Assembly: GCA_910577925.1 (NCBI GenBank)
Contig: CAJTOI010000028.1
Span: 1-38,393, forward strand
Direction: 5' to 3'
DNA length: 38,393 nucleotides
Source of the DNA: an uncultured Roseburia sp.
Lineage (GTDB): Bacteria; Bacillota; Clostridia; Lachnospirales; Lachnospiraceae
Below are positions 25,088 through 32,611 of the stretch, in pieces. Position numbers and translations under genes: made by a program. The notes below the pieces were generated by a model that saw nothing but the letters and a program-made list of their open reading frames with translations, searched no databases and was not told where the DNA came from. Within the stretch, counting starts at the first letter, position 1, and each line of letters opens with the position of its first letter.

Positions 25088-25933
25088 CTAGACTCCGGAG
25101 TACGCTGCGAATGCTCCGTCAACCGGAATACATACGCCGTTGACAAAAGCGCTTGCCTCCGTGCATGCGAGGAACAAGAGCGCTCCCACAAGCTCTTCCG
25201 GCTCCCCGAAACGCTCCATCGGCGTGCCCGCCAAAATCTTGCCGGTTCTCGCCGTCGGCGTGCCGTCCTCGTTAAAGAGCAGCGCGCGGTTCTGTGCCGT
25301 TGACAAAAAGCCCGGTGCAATCGCGTTGCAGCGAACGCCGACCTTGGAGAAATGCACCGCAAGCCACTCGGTAAAATTCACGATAGCAGCCTTTGCTCCC
25401 GAGTATGCCGGGATCTTCGTCAGCGGCGTGTACGCGTTCATGGATGCGATATTGATGATATTCGCTCCCTCTTTCTTAACCATATCCTGCGCAAATACCT
25501 GCGTCGGAAGCAATGTTCCCATGAAATTCAAGCTGAATACAAAGGAAACGCCGTCCGGGTCCAGATCAAAGAACGTCTTCATCTCTCCCATATCTTCCGC
25601 TTTAAAGTACTCGTCGTCCGTGGTTGCCTTCGGATTGTTTCCGCCCGCTCCGTTTACCAGGATATCGCAGGTTCCGAAATCAGCCGTAATCGCTTCTCTC
25701 GCCGCCTCGATACTTGCCTTCTCAAGCACGTTGCACTTGTACCCTTTTGCGGTAAAACCCTGTGCCACGATGGCATCCGCGCTCTTCTGCGCCGCCTCTT
25801 CATTGAGGTCAAGCAGCGCAACCTTCGCACCGCTGGCTGCCAGAGCTTCCGCCATCACAGAACAGATCACACCGCCTGCTCCCGTCACAACCGCAACCTT
25901 TCCTGTCAAATCAACCTGCATTGGTAATTTCAT
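25088..25933 (-). CDS. uxuB: D-mannonate oxidoreductase (fructuronate reductase), SDR type
   Basis: A 281-residue short-chain dehydrogenase. The NAD(P) site is TGAGGVIC (17-24), then NGAGGNNP, the catalytic SMN with YSGAK (Y-x-x-x-K) and the PGF region. In B. subtilis and relatives an SDR enzyme next to uxuA reduces fructuronate to mannonate in glucuronate breakdown, unlike the long-chain UxuB of E. coli. It starts 42 bp after uxuA with GGAGG in front and shares the uxu promoter. The specific function comes mainly from the gene pair, so a related sugar-acid dehydrogenase is possible. Confidence 0.85.
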   Translation of the reverse strand: MKLPMQVDLTGKVAVVTGAGGVICSVMAEALAASGAKVALLDLNEEAAQKSADAIVAQGFTAKGYKCNVLEKASIEAAREAITADFGTCDILVNGAGGNNPKATTDDEYFKAEDMGEMKTFFDLDPDGVSFVFSLNFMGTLLPTQVFAQDMVKKEGANIINIASMNAYTPLTKIPAYSGAKAAIVNFTEWLAVHFSKVGVRCNAIAPGFLSTAQNRALLFNEDGTPTARTGKILAGTPMERFGEPEELVGALLFLACTEASAFVNGVCIPVDGAFAAYSGV

Positions 25934-25975
25934 TTCCTGTTCCTCCTATCCGATTTTTATATTGTCCGCACAGAC

Positions 25976-27031
25976 CTAAGCCCGCGGAAATGCCTTTTCA
26001 ACTGCCTCAAACAACCCATTGATATAATTCGCTCCCAGCGCGCGGTCGTAAAGCCCGTAGCCCGGTCTTCCTGTCTCACCCCAGATCATACGTCCGTGAT
26101 CCGGTCTCACATATCCGTCAAACCCGTTCTCGTGAAGCGCTTTGACAATCTCGTACATGTCAAGCGAACCGCAGCAGGACAGGTGCGCACGCTCCTCAAA
26201 TCCGTTGTCAAGCACCGCCACGTTGCGCAAATGTGCAAAATGGATCCTTCCCATCGCCGCATACTTCGCCGCCATCTGTGCCACGTCATTCTTATTCGAG
26301 CAGCCTAAAGATCCGGTACACAGGGTGATTCCGTTGTGCGGATCATCCACCAGCTTTAAGAAACGGTCAATGTTTTTCTCACAGGTAATAATGCGCGGAA
26401 GGCCGAAGATACTCCAGCAGGGATCATCCTCGTGGATCGCCATATTGACATCACACTCCGCCGCCACGGGAATCACTTTCTGGAGAAAATACTGCAGGTT
26501 GTTCCACAGATCGTCCTCGGACATCGCATTGTATTCCGCAACGACATTTTTCAATTCCTCTCTGGAATAGCTTGCATCCCAACCCGGAAGCGTCAGGTCG
26601 CTCTCGCTCTGCAGCGGATTTACCGCATCCACCTGCTCCTGATAATAGACAAGGGATGTGGAACCGTCCGGCAGCACATGGTCCAACTGGGTTCTTGTCC
26701 AGTCAAATACCGGCATAAAATTGTAGCAGATACATTTGATTCCGGCTTTTGCAACTCTCCGGATGTTCTCGCAGTAATTCTCGATATATTTATCGCGGCT
26801 CGGCTTGCCAAGTTTGATATCCTCATGAACCGGAATACTCTCAATCACCTCAAAATGAATGCCCGCTTCTTCCACCTGCGCTTTTAACTTTGCAATGCTC
26901 TCCTCGCTCCACACTTCACCGACAGGTACATCATACACTGCCGTCACAATGGAATGCATTCCGGGAATCTGTCTGATGTTCTCCAAGGTAACCTTGTCAT
27001 CCTCCCCGTACCAACGAAATGATAATTTCAT
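25976..27031 (-). CDS. uxuA: D-mannonate dehydratase
   Basis: UxuA dehydrates D-mannonate to 2-keto-3-deoxygluconate in the hexuronate pathway. From the ATG at 27031 (GGAGG five bases before) the protein is 352 residues, typical for the family. It starts MKLSFRWYGEDD, with the conserved KCICYNFMPVFDWTRT block, MAIHEDDP and FAHLRN, which supply metal ligands of the TIM barrel, and the end region PDHGRMIWGE. It is the first gene of the uxuAB unit. Its promoter holds operator-like palindromes, and the divergent GntR regulator is the likely controller. Confidence 0.95.
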   Translation of the reverse strand: MKLSFRWYGEDDKVTLENIRQIPGMHSIVTAVYDVPVGEVWSEESIAKLKAQVEEAGIHFEVIESIPVHEDIKLGKPSRDKYIENYCENIRRVAKAGIKCICYNFMPVFDWTRTQLDHVLPDGSTSLVYYQEQVDAVNPLQSESDLTLPGWDASYSREELKNVVAEYNAMSEDDLWNNLQYFLQKVIPVAAECDVNMAIHEDDPCWSIFGLPRIITCEKNIDRFLKLVDDPHNGITLCTGSLGCSNKNDVAQMAAKYAAMGRIHFAHLRNVAVLDNGFEERAHLSCCGSLDMYEIVKALHENGFDGYVRPDHGRMIWGETGRPGYGLYDRALGANYINGLFEAVEKAFPRA

Positions 27032-27093
27032 GTTTTCCTCCAATCCGGCGTCTCCCGCGCCACATCACATACCCGCACGCAGTTTTCCGCGCA

Positions 27094-27105
27094 CTTGCAT
27101 ACAAC
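27094..27105. promoter_or_regulatory. Second operator-like site in the uxuA leader
   Basis: CTTGCATACAAC differs from the main palindrome at two bases, one of them inside the TTGNATACAA core. It lies about 40-50 bp downstream of the predicted uxuA start of transcription, 69 bp from the main site. Confidence 0.5.
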
Positions 27106-27151
27106 CGCAAAACGCTATATTTTCAAGCATTTTGCGCACATTTATAATTCA

Positions 27152-27180
27152 AATATACCATTCTTGTATACAAGTGTCAA
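27152..27180 (-). promoter_or_regulatory. uxuAB promoter with operator in its spacer
   Basis: On the minus strand TTGACA (27175-27180) and TATATT (27152-27157) are 17 bp apart. The perfect palindrome CTTGTATACAAG (27163-27174) fills most of the spacer, so a bound repressor would block RNA polymerase. The TTGTATACAA type fits GntR/FCD operators. Confidence 0.8.
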
Positions 27181-27294
27181 TGTCTATTTCACAGCCTGTT
27201 TTAAATTTTACATTATGCACAGTATCACTTCCGTATTTTGGTCACACTTGCACAACTCCAGTACTAATTTTCCCTTTCTTCCTTAAAATATGTA

Positions 27295-27323
27295 TTGTTT
27301 TTTTCACCCGATGGCTTTATAGT
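27295..27323 (+). promoter_or_regulatory. Promoter of the GntR regulator gene
   Basis: TTGTTT (27295-27300) and TATAGT (27318-27323) are 17 bp apart, giving a short leader to the ATG at 27370. The 27044-27369 gap holds this promoter, the uxuAB promoter and the two operator-like sites; nothing else is evident. Confidence 0.55.
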
Positions 27324-27369
27324 TTAAATATATCTAAAATACAGTCCAGAACGATACAAGGAGGACACT

Positions 27370-28080
27370 ATGAATTCCAAGAGACAACCCGGTACTTCCG
27401 AGGCTGTATATCACAGGCTCAAAGAACAGATCCTGCATCTGGAGCTGCCGCCCGGTTCCGCCATCAGCGAAATCGACACGGCCGCGCGCTATGAAGTGTC
27501 ACGGACTCCTATCCGGGATGCCTTTAAGACCTTGGCTTCAGAAGGTCTCTTAGAAATCCGTCCTCATATCGGGACATTTGTCTCCCTGATCGATCTGGAT
27601 ATGATTTCCGACATTCTCTATATGCGCGAGGTTCTCGAGCAGGCCGTCCTCCGGGATTTGTCCCAGAACCACGACAAGTCGCAGGAATTCCGCATCCGGC
27701 TGATCCTGCAGCGTCAGAAGGAGTTAATCGAATCCGAGCTCTCGCTCGAGGAGCTGAGCCGTGCATTTATCCTCTCCGACAACGAGTTTCACAGCATGCT
27801 CTACGAGATGGCCGGGAAGACCAATGTAATGCTGTTTTTCCGCATGGTGAGCTCTCAGTACGAGCGCTTCCGCACCTTCTTAAATCTGCGCGGCCGGGAT
27901 AATCTGATGCTTCTGTACGACGAACACCTTTCCATGTGGGATGCAATCTCCCGCCAGGATTACGATGCGCTCGCCGATTTGATTTCCCATCACATCTATG
28001 ACGGCTTTAATTCCAGTACAGATATCGTTTACAGCCATCCCGAATACTTTAAGCCGGTTTCCCAGAGCACGGAATACTGA
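27370..28080 (+). CDS. GntR-family transcriptional regulator (FCD type), likely uxu regulator
   Basis: The 236-residue protein has an N-terminal winged helix (about 8-75): VYHRLKEQILHLELPPGSAIS, then EIDTAARYEVSRTPIRDAFKTLASEGLLEI, the usual GntR recognition region. The C-terminal all-helical FCD ligand-binding domain (about 80-220) has metal-site-like residues in DNEFHSMLYEMAG and the EHLSMWDAI helix. AAGGAGG precedes the ATG. It is divergent from uxuA and the intergenic region carries matching palindromes, so it probably represses uxuAB until a hexuronate-pathway intermediate binds. The ligand is inferred, not shown. Confidence 0.9.
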   Translation: MNSKRQPGTSEAVYHRLKEQILHLELPPGSAISEIDTAARYEVSRTPIRDAFKTLASEGLLEIRPHIGTFVSLIDLDMISDILYMREVLEQAVLRDLSQNHDKSQEFRIRLILQRQKELIESELSLEELSRAFILSDNEFHSMLYEMAGKTNVMLFFRMVSSQYERFRTFLNLRGRDNLMLLYDEHLSMWDAISRQDYDALADLISHHIYDGFNSSTDIVYSHPEYFKPVSQSTEY

Positions 28081-28099
28081 ACCCGAAGGACAAGCTCAC

Positions 28100-28156
28100 A
28101 AAACCCGCGCGCGGGAAGAGACGATTTTAAGTCCGTTCTTCCGGTTCACGGGTTTT
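28100..28156. terminator. Hairpin terminator between convergent gntR and spoVAE
   Basis: AAAACCCG (28100-28107) pairs with CGGGTTTT (28149-28156), with a nested stem GGAAGAGAC to GTC...TCTTCC. A-rich and T-rich flanks on either side suit both transcription directions. Confidence 0.65.
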
Positions 28157-28175
28157 TGGCAGAAACACGGCCTGT

Positions 28176-28532
28176 TTATTTTTTCATCTGAGGCTGGAAG
28201 ATAATGCTCGCGATATATCCGAAGATCAGCGCCGATGAAATTCCCACCGCGCTCGCCTTAAATCCTCCCATAAAAATACCGAGAAAACCGTACTGGTCCA
28301 CCGCTTCCTTGACGCCTTTCCAGAGTACATTTCCGAATCCGAGCAGCGGCACACTCGCGCCCGCTCCCGCAAATTCCACAAAAGGCTGATAGATCTGCAG
28401 TGCTCCGAGCACCACGCCCAGACACACCAGAAGCACCATAATCCTGCCCGGCAGAAGCTTTGTCTTTTCCATCAGAATCTGCACCAGCGCACAGATTGCG
28501 CCGCCGATCAAAAACGCCTTCAAATAATCCAT
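28176..28532 (-). CDS. spoVAE: Stage V sporulation protein AE
   Basis: A 118-residue inner-membrane protein with about three hydrophobic helices. MDYLKAFLIGGAICALVQIL opens as in SpoVAE, and FVEFAGAGASVPLLGFGN is the conserved loop. SpoVA proteins move dipicolinic acid into the forespore and release it on germination. It starts 15 bp after spoVAD with an AAGGGG ribosome site. spoVAC, normally immediately upstream of spoVAD, is about 6 kb away. Confidence 0.93.
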   Translation of the reverse strand: MDYLKAFLIGGAICALVQILMEKTKLLPGRIMVLLVCLGVVLGALQIYQPFVEFAGAGASVPLLGFGNVLWKGVKEAVDQYGFLGIFMGGFKASAVGISSALIFGYIASIIFQPQMKK

Positions 28533-28547
28533 AAAGATTCCCCTTTC

Positions 28548-29558
28548 TTATGCATGTTCAATCACCACCGCATGCGCGATCCCGGGCACCGTCTTTCCTT
28601 CATTAAAAGAAACGGTCGACAGCAGCGCTCCGGTCGGCACAAACAGGACGCGGTTCCATTTTCCCGACTCGATTTTTTTCAGGTAATGTCCCGCCATCGT
28701 CACCGCGGAGCACCCGCAGCCGGAACCGCCCGCTCCCGTCCCCTGCTTCTTAGCATCGTATATCTCGATCCCGCAGTCCTCGTGAAGCCCGGCGATGTCA
28801 TGCCCTTTCTGCCGGCACAGATCCTGCAGAATTTCCTGTCCGACCGTCCCCAGATCTCCGGTAATTATTTTGTCATACTCTTTCGCGCCTCGCGCAAAAT
28901 CCTCGAAGTGCTGACATATCGTGTCCGCCGCGGCCGGCGCCATCGCCGCTCCCATGTTCATCGAATCTTTGATTCCGTAATCCACAATTTTTCCGGTCGT
29001 AATCCCGGTGATCCGCGCTTTGCCGCGCTGCTTTCCTAGTACATAGGCGCCGCTGCCCGTGACCGTCCAGGTGGCCGACAGGGGTCTTTGATTCGCGTAC
29101 TCAAGCGGGAACCGAAACTGTTTCTCCGCACTTGCAAAATGACTCGACGTCATCGCCACCACATAGTCCGCATAGCCTGCCGCCACGCACATCGCTCCAA
29201 GACACATCGCTTCGCCGCAGGTACTGCAGGCGCCGTACAGCCCGAACAGCGGCACCTGGCAATCCATCAGCCCAAACGAGGTTGCAATGTTCTGTCCGAG
29301 CAGATCCCCGGAAAACAGGTACCTGATGTCCTGTGGTTTCAGCCCGGCCTTTCCGACCGCCATCGTAAATGCTTCCTTCTGGAGCGTGCTCTCCGCCTCT
29401 TCCCAGGTATTCTGTCCGAACTTGTCATCCTCTCCCACCACGTCAAAGCAGCTTCCCAGAGGACCTTCCCCTTCCTTTTTTCCGACAATACTTGCACTGC
29501 TTATGATATAGGGAGCCTCCGCAAACTGAAGGCTCTGTTTTCCCTTCCGTATCTCCAT
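28548..29558 (-). CDS. spoVAD: Stage V sporulation protein AD
   Basis: SpoVAD is a soluble thiolase-fold protein that binds dipicolinic acid for the SpoVA channel. The 336 residues have normal length, with GPLGSCFDVV, the ACSTCGEA region near the thiolase-like site, MTSSHFASAEKQFRFPLEY, TVTGSGAYVL and the DLGTVGQEIL block. GGAGG precedes the ATG at 29558. A sigma-G-like promoter is present upstream. Together with spoVAE this indicates a spore former. The expected upstream partner spoVAC lies beyond a 6-kb stretch of unrelated genes. Confidence 0.95.
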   Translation of the reverse strand: MEIRKGKQSLQFAEAPYIISSASIVGKKEGEGPLGSCFDVVGEDDKFGQNTWEEAESTLQKEAFTMAVGKAGLKPQDIRYLFSGDLLGQNIATSFGLMDCQVPLFGLYGACSTCGEAMCLGAMCVAAGYADYVVAMTSSHFASAEKQFRFPLEYANQRPLSATWTVTGSGAYVLGKQRGKARITGITTGKIVDYGIKDSMNMGAAMAPAAADTICQHFEDFARGAKEYDKIITGDLGTVGQEILQDLCRQKGHDIAGLHEDCGIEIYDAKKQGTGAGGSGCGCSAVTMAGHYLKKIESGKWNRVLFVPTGALLSTVSFNEGKTVPGIAHAVVIEHA

Positions 29559-29594
29559 AAATTCCTCCGTTTCGCCTTAAAAATTCGTTTTCTT

Positions 29595-29625
29595 TAGTAT
29601 GAATAATATCGTTTTCTTTTATCCA
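29595..29625 (-). promoter_or_regulatory. Sigma-G/F-like forespore promoter of spoVAD
   Basis: On the minus strand TGGATA (29620-29625) is followed after 18 bp by CATACTA (29595-29601). CATACTA is the typical forespore -10; the -35 differs from TGAATA by one base. It lies about 36 bp before spoVAD. Confidence 0.6.
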
Positions 29626-29680
29626 TACTACTTAACGCGCCAGAATTTCATTTGCCGTTTTCTTTGTCGGGCAGAATTAT

Positions 29681-29710
29681 TTGACTGGGTAAATAACGGT
29701 AATATATGAT
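29681..29710 (+). promoter_or_regulatory. Promoter of the XRE regulator gene
   Basis: TTGACT (29681-29686) and TATGAT (29705-29710) are 18 bp apart, about 20 bp before the ATG at 29731. Confidence 0.5.
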
Positions 29711-29730
29711 TTCTTTATGAGGTAAAAGCA

Positions 29731-30111
29731 ATGCGAAACGAATATATTCCACGGGTTTTAAAAGAATATCGCAAACGTAACCATTACACGGTAAACGACG
29801 TTTCTCTTATGCTGCGCGAACGCTCTCTTGAAGTCGCGCCGAAAACGATTTACGGCTGGGAAAGCGGACAGGCAAATCCGAGTGCGGATATGCTTCTGAC
29901 CCTCTGCGAAATGTATAATATCACAGATGTTCTCTCCGTATTTGGATATTCCGGAGATAATTCCTGTTTTCAAGTCACATCCTCGGAGCGCGCATTGATT
30001 GAGTCTTATCGCAGCCATCCGGAGCTGCAGAATGCCGTAAATAAACTTCTGGATTTAAACGTGATACGCAAAAAGCCTGCTTCATCCACAAACACAGCAC
30101 CGGAGACTTAA
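29731..30111 (+). CDS. XRE-family helix-turn-helix DNA-binding protein
   Basis: A 126-residue protein with an N-terminal HTH_3-like fold (about 7-65): VLKEYRKRNHYTVNDVSLML, then PKTIYGWESGQANPSADMLLTLCEMYNI, the classic recognition-helix sequence. The C-terminal part (TSSERALIESYRSHPELQNAVNKLLDL) is a helical tail common in small phage- or toxin-antitoxin-type regulators. GAGGT precedes the start. Its target is unknown; it may regulate the neighbouring spoVAD-xre intergenic region. It is the first gene of the stretch that separates spoVAD from spoVAC. Confidence 0.88.
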   Translation: MRNEYIPRVLKEYRKRNHYTVNDVSLMLRERSLEVAPKTIYGWESGQANPSADMLLTLCEMYNITDVLSVFGYSGDNSCFQVTSSERALIESYRSHPELQNAVNKLLDLNVIRKKPASSTNTAPET

Positions 30112-30136
30112 CGCAGATAATTTCTGAAAAACGATT

Positions 30137-30823
30137 TTACCTGCGTTTCATTGTGCGCAGGATTTCTTTTTGCTGCGGCGCAATCCGGTAGGATTCTATC
30201 ATTTTTTGAATCGATTTATTGTAAGTGAAATCATCCAGATGATTGTTCAGCAGAAAGGCGTGGGTCTGTTCGGGAAATTTGGCGTAGGCAGCCGCCACGC
30301 CCCATGCAACCCCCATCTTCCGGTAATACCCCTCATGCCCGAGCGCATCCCAGACCGCAAGCACACGGTCGATGTATTCTTCCGTCAGGAAATGATCCAT
30401 CAGCATCACCGCCACGACACGCTGCGAAAACTCTTTTTGCACATCCTTATACCCCATCAGGAAATCCCAGACACGCTCACGGTGCTTCTGCGCAATTTTA
30501 AAGGTAGTGCAGAAACTGTCATTGACCGACCAGTCATTGATTTTCGGGATAAATTCCGCCGCAAATGACAGAATTTCTTCGATATCCGCTTTTGCGTATC
30601 CAATCACCAGCCCCTGCAGCATGGTCTCCTCAAAAAAATCGTTCTCCGCCGTGCGAAGGTACTCTCTCCAGTCCCCTTTCGCAATCTGCTTTGCCAGACC
30701 GCGTATCACCGGAATCCGCACGCCGAGCATCTCCTTTCCCTGCGGGATCAGCCCCGCGCTGAATTGGCGGTATTCCCGCTCCGCGTGTTCCAGCAAAAAC
30801 GCCCGAATCTCCCCGTTCGTCAT
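30137..30823 (-). CDS. AlkD-like DNA alkylation repair protein
   Basis: From the ATG at 30823 (GGAGG about nine bases upstream) the protein has 228 residues; the longer frame from 31363 is spurious. It is all-helical with HEAT-like repeats, consistent with the AlkD/AlkC family: GVRIPVIRGLAKQIAKGDW, ETMLQGLVIGYAK, INDWSVNDSFC and the W-containing GVAWGVAAAYAKFPEQTH. INDW-S-ND is the family's nucleobase-facing motif region. Such glycosylases remove alkylated bases. It is convergent with the XRE gene and divergent from the HAD gene. Confidence 0.88.
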   Translation of the reverse strand: MTNGEIRAFLLEHAEREYRQFSAGLIPQGKEMLGVRIPVIRGLAKQIAKGDWREYLRTAENDFFEETMLQGLVIGYAKADIEEILSFAAEFIPKINDWSVNDSFCTTFKIAQKHRERVWDFLMGYKDVQKEFSQRVVAVMLMDHFLTEEYIDRVLAVWDALGHEGYYRKMGVAWGVAAAYAKFPEQTHAFLLNNHLDDFTYNKSIQKMIESYRIAPQQKEILRTMKRR

Positions 30824-30919
30824 GTTCCGTGTCCTCCCTCTCTGTTCTTTCGTATCTCTCCGCTTCCATTTTGCGGCACCTTTCCGCAAAAAGCAAGCGC
30901 CGCATGAAAGATGTTTGCT

Positions 30920-30948
30920 TTGACAAGCCATGCAATTTGTCCTACAAT
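30920..30948 (+). promoter_or_regulatory. Sigma-A promoter of the HAD gene
   Basis: TTGACA (30920-30925) and TACAAT (30943-30948) are 17 bp apart. A leader hairpin with GTACCC and GGGTAC arms follows at about 30951-30973. Confidence 0.75.
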
Positions 30949-31006
30949 GGTACCCGCGGTGAACAAGGGTACGGATACCACTGATTGAAAACGGAGCTTT
31001 TAGATT

Positions 31007-31801
31007 ATGAGAAAAATCGTATTTTTTGATATAGACGGAACTCTGACCTCCGAGACGGACGGCACGGTTCCCAAAAGTGCCGCGGATGCAATCCGGGCCG
31101 CAAGAGAAAACGGAAATCTGATGTTTATCAATACCGGACGCTGTTTCCAGAATGTCGAATCCCGGTTCCGCGAAATCGGCTTCGACGGTTATGTCTGCGG
31201 CTGCGGAACAAATATCTACTGCGGCAAAAAGGAGATCCTCTCCGTCACACAGCCCCCTGCCGTGATCGCAGAAATCGTAGCATGCGCGCGCGAAACCGGT
31301 GTGGATCTGCTGACGGAATCCAGGGACGCCGTGGCCTTTGACCTTTCTCGGCCGCTGTCCCACCCCGGCGCACGCCGCCAGTATCAGGCTTTTTTAGACA
31401 GAGGCTACGCAATGCCGCGGGATCTTTTGTCCCCGGATTTTCGCATGGACAAATTTGTGCTCTGGTTTCTTGAGCCGGAGCAGCTTGCCGCTTTCCGAAA
31501 CGTCAGCGACCTGTATTTCACCTGCATAGACCGCGGCGGAAATTTCCGTGAATTTGTGCCGCACGGCTATTCCAAAGCAACCGGGCTGCGGTATGTCCTT
31601 GATTACTATGGCGTCCCGCTTGAAGACGCTTACGCATTTGGGGACAGCAGCAACGACCTGCCGATGCTTTCCTGTGTGCAAAACAGTATCGCCATGGGAA
31701 ACGCATATCCCGAATCGCTGAAAGAACAGGTCTCCTACGTGACCGCAAATGCCGGCGCGGACGGAATCTGTCAGGCGCTTGCGCATTTCGGTTTTCTGTG
31801 A
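31007..31801 (+). CDS. HAD-superfamily hydrolase (Cof type)
   Basis: A 264-residue phosphatase of the HAD IIB/Cof subgroup. Motif I is FFDIDGTLT (D8, D10), motif II FINTGRC, and the C-terminal motif IV AFGDSSNDLPML provides acidic Mg ligands. A cap domain of about 100 residues sits between. HGYSKATGLRYVLDYYG is the usual lysine-containing motif III region. Substrates of Cof enzymes are typically phosphorylated sugars or flavin/pyridoxal phosphates; the true one is unknown. It has its own promoter. Confidence 0.9.
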   Translation: MRKIVFFDIDGTLTSETDGTVPKSAADAIRAARENGNLMFINTGRCFQNVESRFREIGFDGYVCGCGTNIYCGKKEILSVTQPPAVIAEIVACARETGVDLLTESRDAVAFDLSRPLSHPGARRQYQAFLDRGYAMPRDLLSPDFRMDKFVLWFLEPEQLAAFRNVSDLYFTCIDRGGNFREFVPHGYSKATGLRYVLDYYGVPLEDAYAFGDSSNDLPMLSCVQNSIAMGNAYPESLKEQVSYVTANAGADGICQALAHFGFL

Positions 31802-31809
31802 ACCGATTC

Positions 31810-31838
31810 TTTACAGTAGACAAAATCTACGGTATAAT
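31810..31838 (+). promoter_or_regulatory. Promoter of the sufC-sufB pair with palindromic spacer
   Basis: TTTACA (31810-31815) and TATAAT (31833-31838) are 17 bp apart. The spacer contains GTAGA-CAAAA-TCTAC (31816-31830), an inverted repeat that may be an operator. Confidence 0.65.
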
Positions 31839-31885
31839 TTTCCCGGATGACAACCAAACTTGCAGGTTACAGAAAGGATTTTACT

Positions 31886-32611
31886 ATGCTCGAACTTAAA
31901 AATATATCTTACGATGCGGAGGACGGAAAAGAAATCTTACAGGATATCAGTTTAAAGATTGACGATAGATTCGTTGCGATTACCGGCCCGAACGGCGGCG
32001 GTAAATCCACACTCGCAAAAATCATTGCCGGCATCAACCGGCCCTCGGCCGGGCAGATTTTTTTGGACGGGGAAGATATCACCGACCTGTCTGTCACCGA
32101 GCGCGCAAACCGCGGCATCAGCTATGCGTTTCAGCAGCCGGTCCGATTTAAGGGACTGCGCGTAAAGGATCTGCTCGCGCTTGCTTCCGGCCGCGGTTCC
32201 GGCTTAAACGACAGCTGCGAGATTCTCTCCGAGGTAGGACTCTGCGCGAGGGATTACATGGACAGAGAATTAAACGACAGCCTTTCCGGCGGCGAGATGA
32301 AACGCATCGAAATAGCGATGATACTCGCACGCGGGACAGGCCTTAGCGTTTTCGACGAGCCGGAGGCAGGCATCGACCTGTGGAGCTTTCAGAATTTAAT
32401 CCGCGTTTTCGAAAAAATGTACCAGCAGACCAGAGGCAGTATTTTAATTATCAGCCACCAGGAGCGGATTTTAAATATTGCGGACAAAATCGTGTATATC
32501 AAAGACGGGCGCATGGAGCAATACGGCAGCCGGGAAGAGATTCTTCCGGGGCTTCTCGCAAATACCGCAACGACCTGTCAGGTATTAAACGAAAAGTTGG
32601 AGGTAAGATAA
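31886..32611 (+). CDS. sufC: SufC-type ABC ATPase of a two-gene Fe-S assembly system
   Basis: The start at 31886 has AAAGGA upstream; 241 residues. Walker A is GPNGGGKST (34-42), then a Q loop in YAFQQPVRFKGL (typical of SufC), signature SLSGGEMKR, Walker B LSVFDEPEAGID and the switch histidine ISHQERI. SufC powers iron-sulfur cluster assembly by acting on the SufB scaffold. The next gene begins directly after the stop. Missing are SufD, SufS and SufU, so this resembles the minimal SufC-SufB ('SMS') arrangement seen in anaerobes. Confidence 0.93.
   Translation: MLELKNISYDAEDGKEILQDISLKIDDRFVAITGPNGGGKSTLAKIIAGINRPSAGQIFLDGEDITDLSVTERANRGISYAFQQPVRFKGLRVKDLLALASGRGSGLNDSCEILSEVGLCARDYMDRELNDSLSGGEMKRIEIAMILARGTGLSVFDEPEAGIDLWSFQNLIRVFEKMYQQTRGSILIISHQERILNIADKIVYIKDGRMEQYGSREEILPGLLANTATTCQVLNEKLEVR

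Noticed and set aside
30824..31363. N-terminal extension of the AlkD-like frame
   Set aside because: It runs back through the HAD gene and its promoter with no ribosome site; the AlkD start at 30823 fits the family.
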